From positions 262,980 through 326,979 of the forward strand of contig NW_020312021.1 in the NCBI RefSeq assembly GCF_003144115.1: DNA of 64,000 nucleotides, given 5' to 3'. Below, in pieces: positions 61,001-64,000 of this stretch. The first letter of the stretch is position 1; every line of letters begins with the position of its first letter. The position numbers and the translations under genes are program-made. The stretch comes from Tilletiopsis washingtonensis. Taxonomy: Eukaryota; Basidiomycota; Exobasidiomycetes; Entylomatales. The notes under the pieces were generated by a model. That model made no database searches. It was not told the origin of the DNA and was given only the letters and a program-made list of their open reading frames with translations.

Positions 61001-62098
61001 CAAGCACTCACGGCTTCCTTGACAGCCTCCTTTGCCTTGCTCTCGCCGTGCTGGCGCGCCTCGTCGGAGCTCGTCTTGGCCTTGCTGATGGCGTCGTTGC
61101 TCACAGCGCGCGCCTTGCGGTTGAAGAGATAGGCGAGCACACGGTCGGCCTGCGGCTGCACATAGAGACTGTAGCCACGGCGCGCTGCCGGGTCGACGTG
61201 CTGCCGGTGGAAGCGGTGCGCCGCCTTGGCGCTGGTGATCAGGCGCGGCTGCACCTGCTTGTTGTACAAGTGATACGCCTGTTGCGTCAGGCCGAGCGAC
61301 AGAGCGCCGGCCTCGGTGAGATACGGGTGGACGTCGCGGGAGTAGATGTCGCGATAAGGCTTGACTGCCTTGCTCGCGGCTGCACGTGTCGCCCGTCAGC
61401 TTCGGATGCGCCGAGCAATGCGAGCGCGCCACTCACTGTCGAGGTGCGGCTGCACCGACTTGCGGTAGTGCGTGCGCGCGGTCTTCACGTGCGGGTCAAC
61501 GTACTTGCGGCCCTGCTTCAGCGCCTGCTTGCGCAGCGGCTCGCCGTGCTTGCGCCACAGCTGCGCACCCCGGCGCTGCGCCGAGCGCACGTAGGGACGT
61601 GCCACGCGCGTCGCAGTGCGCACATACGGCGCCACGGGTGCCGTGTAGGGCTGCAGGTGCATCTCGACGTCGCGCCAGATGGCGGCGGCGTGCGGGCCGA
61701 GCGTCGCCTTGCCCTGGGCCAGCGTGCGGCAGACCTGCCGCGAGTCCCGGGGGTTGTAGTCAAAGGCGAAGGGCGTCGAGCTGCAGTGCCAGAGCGCGGC
61801 GATGAGCTGCGAGGCGGGTGTCAGTACTTGGACGTCTTCGCGTTGCGCCTGACAGCGGCTTACCGTGTAGAAGACGCCGACGCGCACGAGCAGGGCAAAG
61901 AAGAGGCCCTTCCATGTCGAGCGCTTGCGGGCCTGAGAGCACCGAGCACGTCAGCGATGCGGCCTGCTGCGCAGCCGGCGCGCGACTCACGGCCTGGGCC
62001 TCGTTGCTGCGGCGCAGGAGCGTCTGTGCCTGCGCGGGCGTGCCGGTGGCCGCGCTGGGGACGGGCGACGGCGCTGCTGCCCGCTTCTTCGGGGCCAT
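58076..62098 (-). CDS. large Ala/Ser-rich repeat protein with one N-terminal membrane segment, function unknown
   Basis: Minus-strand exons are 62098-61991, 61932-61864, 61806-61437, 61379-61012 and 60958-58076 (1265 aa). A basic lead (MAPKKRAAAPSP) precedes a membrane helix at about 45-66 (GLFFALLVRVGVFYTLIAAL). Residues 90-260 carry a periodic V-x-P-[YH] motif (LQPYTAPVAPYV, VARPYV, YVDPHV, SVQPHL, AVKPYRDIY, DVHPYL), about once per 15-25 residues. Residues 300-560 are charged and predicted by eye to be coiled coil. The remaining 700 are Ala/Ser-rich, with four tandem 34-residue copies at about 719-854 and looser repeats of SSASSVASASSSSLAK near the end. The N-terminal half resembles uncharacterised fungal proteins of She10-like layout, which is a tentative comparison. 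The four introns are 53-58 nt. The repeats are amphipathic in style, so lipid or membrane binding is possible but unproven. Confidence 0.8.
59309..59716 (-). repeat. four tandem 102-bp coding repeats
   Basis: Four head-to-tail units of 102 bp (59716-59615, 59614-59513, 59512-59411, 59410-59309), each encoding 34 residues of the form TTGYFEAATSSVGSVYES followed by an Ala/Ser stretch and SSYLKPS. Units two and three are the closest to each other; the fourth diverges at its end. The repeats keep frame, so copy number can change without breaking the protein. Confidence 0.85.
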
Positions 62099-63010
62099 GC
62101 TGCGGACCTGGCGGTGCGAAGGGTGGGGATGGTGGTGGTGCGGTGCAGAAGCTCGCTGCATCGCTGCGACCGCAGCCGCACTCTACTCGACTGCAGCGCG
62201 CGTGATCGCCAGCAGGGTGCGCGCCAGCGCAGCACGATGACGCAGCCAGCACATACGGCGCGCTTCCGCCGGCGCGCCGCGTGCCCCGAGTCCCGCGCGG
62301 CGCCGTGTCCTCGCCTCGGAGGCCTTGCTTCCTGCTTCACGACCCAGCCCACGACCATGCAGCTCGCAACACACTCTTCTTCTCTCAGCAAGCATGTACG
62401 CAGAACGAAGTGCGAGCCACCGATCCTGTGAGGTATAGCTGCTGCTGCATTCTGCCGGCCTGGGCTGCCCTCGCCGCGGCGGCATGCGAGTTTGCGAGTG
62501 AATCGATGTCTGGCCTCAACATGCTCGTCCACACCTGAGGACTTGGAGGCTCTGAACCACGGAAGCCCTCTCTGTATCATTTGCATGGATGTGTTCGACA
62601 TTGTCTATAGTAAGGAAGTCACCTGACTCGCTTGCAGAGCAAGGACAGAGCCGGCCTGTGCGGCGGCGATGCCTCACTGCTGCTGTCTCTCGCGCGAGAC
62701 CCGTGTCAGCGGTCGCCTGCCTCGAGGCGATCGACTTGATCTCTGATGTCGGCCTCCGCTCGATCTCTGCACGCTCATCAGCGACGGAGAGCCTCCGACG
62801 CTGCTGCGCGTGGCAGCGAAGTCTGTGCACGCCGACGCCGACGAGCTGCCTCGTCCCTCGAGACCTGCTGCAGGCTGACCAAGCACAGACCTCAGCGGCA
62901 ACGGCTATCTGCAGCGGTGACACCTCTTGTTCGACGTTTCGCTTTCTTCCTTATGCTTGAGCGAGGACTCTCTTGCTCCGCAAGCGTCACGGCCGATACG
63001 CAGTCGCCTG
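62099..63010. other. intergenic, no gene recognised
   Basis: These 0.9 kb lie upstream of the repeat-protein gene. Frames of 100-130 residues occur on both strands but have weak codon bias and no domain. Confidence 0.55.
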
Positions 63011-63232
63011 ATGTTCATGCTTCTCGTCACATTTGAGCAGCGACGCAAAAGGAAGGCATCGAGAGCCAAACGAGGCGCGCATTGCGAGCTTCCTGGCCGG
63101 TGGCTGAGGCAATGTGCGCAGAGGCTCGGTCTGCCGAGCGTGACATGTCCAGGTGACATGCCACATACTGCAGCGGCGGAGGAGCGGATCGAGCGCGAAG
63201 AGCGCCGCCTGCTGGCAGGCGAGCCGACGTGA
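63011..63232 (+). CDS. possible tiny two-exon gene, unidentified
   Basis: A short terminal exon at 63174-63232 encodes AEERIEREERRLLAGEPT with almost all codons ending in G or C, and is preceded by a CTGCAG acceptor. A GTGCGC donor at 63114 would give a 60-nt intron, the local norm, and keep frame with an upstream segment that starts at an ATG at 63011 (MFMLLVTFEQRRKRK). The product would be 53 aa: a short hydrophobic start, a basic middle and a charged helical tail, like some small mitochondrial or membrane assembly factors. Codon bias in the first exon is weak, so its start and frame are uncertain. Confidence 0.25.
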   Translation: MFMLLVTFEQRRKRKASRAKRGAHCELPGRWLRQCAQRLGLPSVTCPGDMPHTAAAEERIEREERRLLAGEPT

Positions 63233-64000
63233 GGCCCCGGGTTGCCGTGCGGACGCAAGTCGAGCCGGCCTCCGACGTCGAGCGAGCCGCGCACTACACC
63301 GCTGCGCAGATGCTGACCCGGTGCTGTGCTACCCCGGCTCAGCCACATTGTGGTGCTCGCCAGCACTGCCGGTGTGAGCTGTCGTGTTGAGCCTCGAGGC
63401 CGGCGAGACGGCCGCGCCACGCAGCGTGCGACAGCGAGGGCGAGTGCGAGGCCGCCAGGCGTGATCGCCTAGCGCTGCACGCCAGATGCTGTGGGAAAAT
63501 GCGCCGTCGCCCAGCATCGGACCCTGCGGCGACGGCGGGCAGCAGCGCCGAGCGGCCCACTCTCGGGCGGTGCTGTGCGCTCCGCGGATGCACGCGCCGG
63601 CGTTCGCCGCTGACTCCGCTCTGCGGCGCGCATGCCATGTCTGCCGCTGCGGCGGCTGCGGCGGATGCGACGCTGGGATGCTGTCGCAGGGTGCAGGTGA
63701 TGGCGTCGGGTGCGGCGCTGCGCTGCCAGAGGAGCAGCGCCCGGCAGCAGTGCAGGCGGGAGGGCATTTCCGGGCGACGCGCGCCTCGCGGCCGCCACAC
63801 CTCCGCGCTGCGCCGCGCGTGCGCGTGCGTTCTGCACCCGAAGTGCCGCCGGCGTCGGGGCCGCCCTCGGGTCCGCTGGGCTGCTGCCGGGCGCCGCTTC
63901 GTGGTACGTTCCTGCGGCGGAAGCGCGCCGGCGCTAGAATCGCGCGCATGAGGGGCCAAGGAGGTGCAGCAGGCAGCGTCGCAGCCGTCGGCAGCCGAGG
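63233..64000. other. intergenic or gene edge, nothing recognised
   Basis: The last 0.77 kb is very GC-rich, with overlapping chance frames on both strands. No exon can be supported; a gene could begin just outside the window. Confidence 0.45.

Overview
The window is nuclear DNA of a GC-rich fungus, most probably a basidiomycete and perhaps Ustilaginomycotina; the exact lineage is a guess. The fungal signs are a CFEM surface protein, a GPI-type chitin deacetylase, an Arp9-type actin-related protein, a fungal CSL transcription factor, an HbrB (TORC2) domain and Trs120. Introns are short and uniform (mostly 47-85 nt) with GTGAGT or GTGCGT donors, CTGAC/CTAAC-like branch sites and CAG acceptors. 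True exons end nearly every codon in G or C, which helped choose starts and splice sites. Because GC is so high, long chance reading frames lie opposite most real exons and were ignored. I saw no tRNA, rRNA, CRISPR array or transposable element.

Layout. 0-6.5 kb: a possible gene end at the left edge, the cap-binding subunit CBP20 (+), a CFEM protein (-), a mitochondrial-looking J-protein (+) and a Ser/Thr-rich single-pass membrane protein (-). 8.2-17.8 kb: ATG7 (+) converging on TRS120 (-), which is divergent from the exosome subunit RRP4 (+). 19.8-24.8 kb: chitin deacetylase (+), then a head-to-head ribosomal protein pair, RPL37 (-) and RPL30 (+). 26-37 kb: a G1/S-type cyclin (-), a 5.4-kb stretch with no recognised gene, and a large CSL transcription factor (-). 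After a further 4.8 kb without a gene, 41.8-48.2 kb holds ARP9 (+), an NPC2/ML-domain lipid-transfer protein (+) and a CaMKK/Ssp1-like kinase (-). 49.2-56.4 kb: a histidine phosphatase fused to a TORC2 HbrB domain (-) and an NDR-family kinase carrying a CRIB motif (-). 57.5-62.1 kb: an orphan coding exon and a large repeat-rich membrane protein (-). The last 1.9 kb holds at most one tiny candidate gene.

The genes form no pathway cluster; this is ordinary chromosomal housekeeping and regulatory content: RNA metabolism (CBP20, RRP4), translation (RPL37, RPL30), autophagy and trafficking (ATG7, TRS120), cell wall and surface (CFEM, chitin deacetylase, membrane protein), and growth or cell-cycle control (cyclin, CSL factor, CaMKK-like and NDR kinases, HbrB fusion). 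The most unusual observations are two domain combinations in adjacent same-strand genes: phosphatase plus HbrB, and CRIB plus NDR kinase. The large tandem-repeat membrane protein and the long gene-free upstream regions of the cyclin and CSL genes come next.
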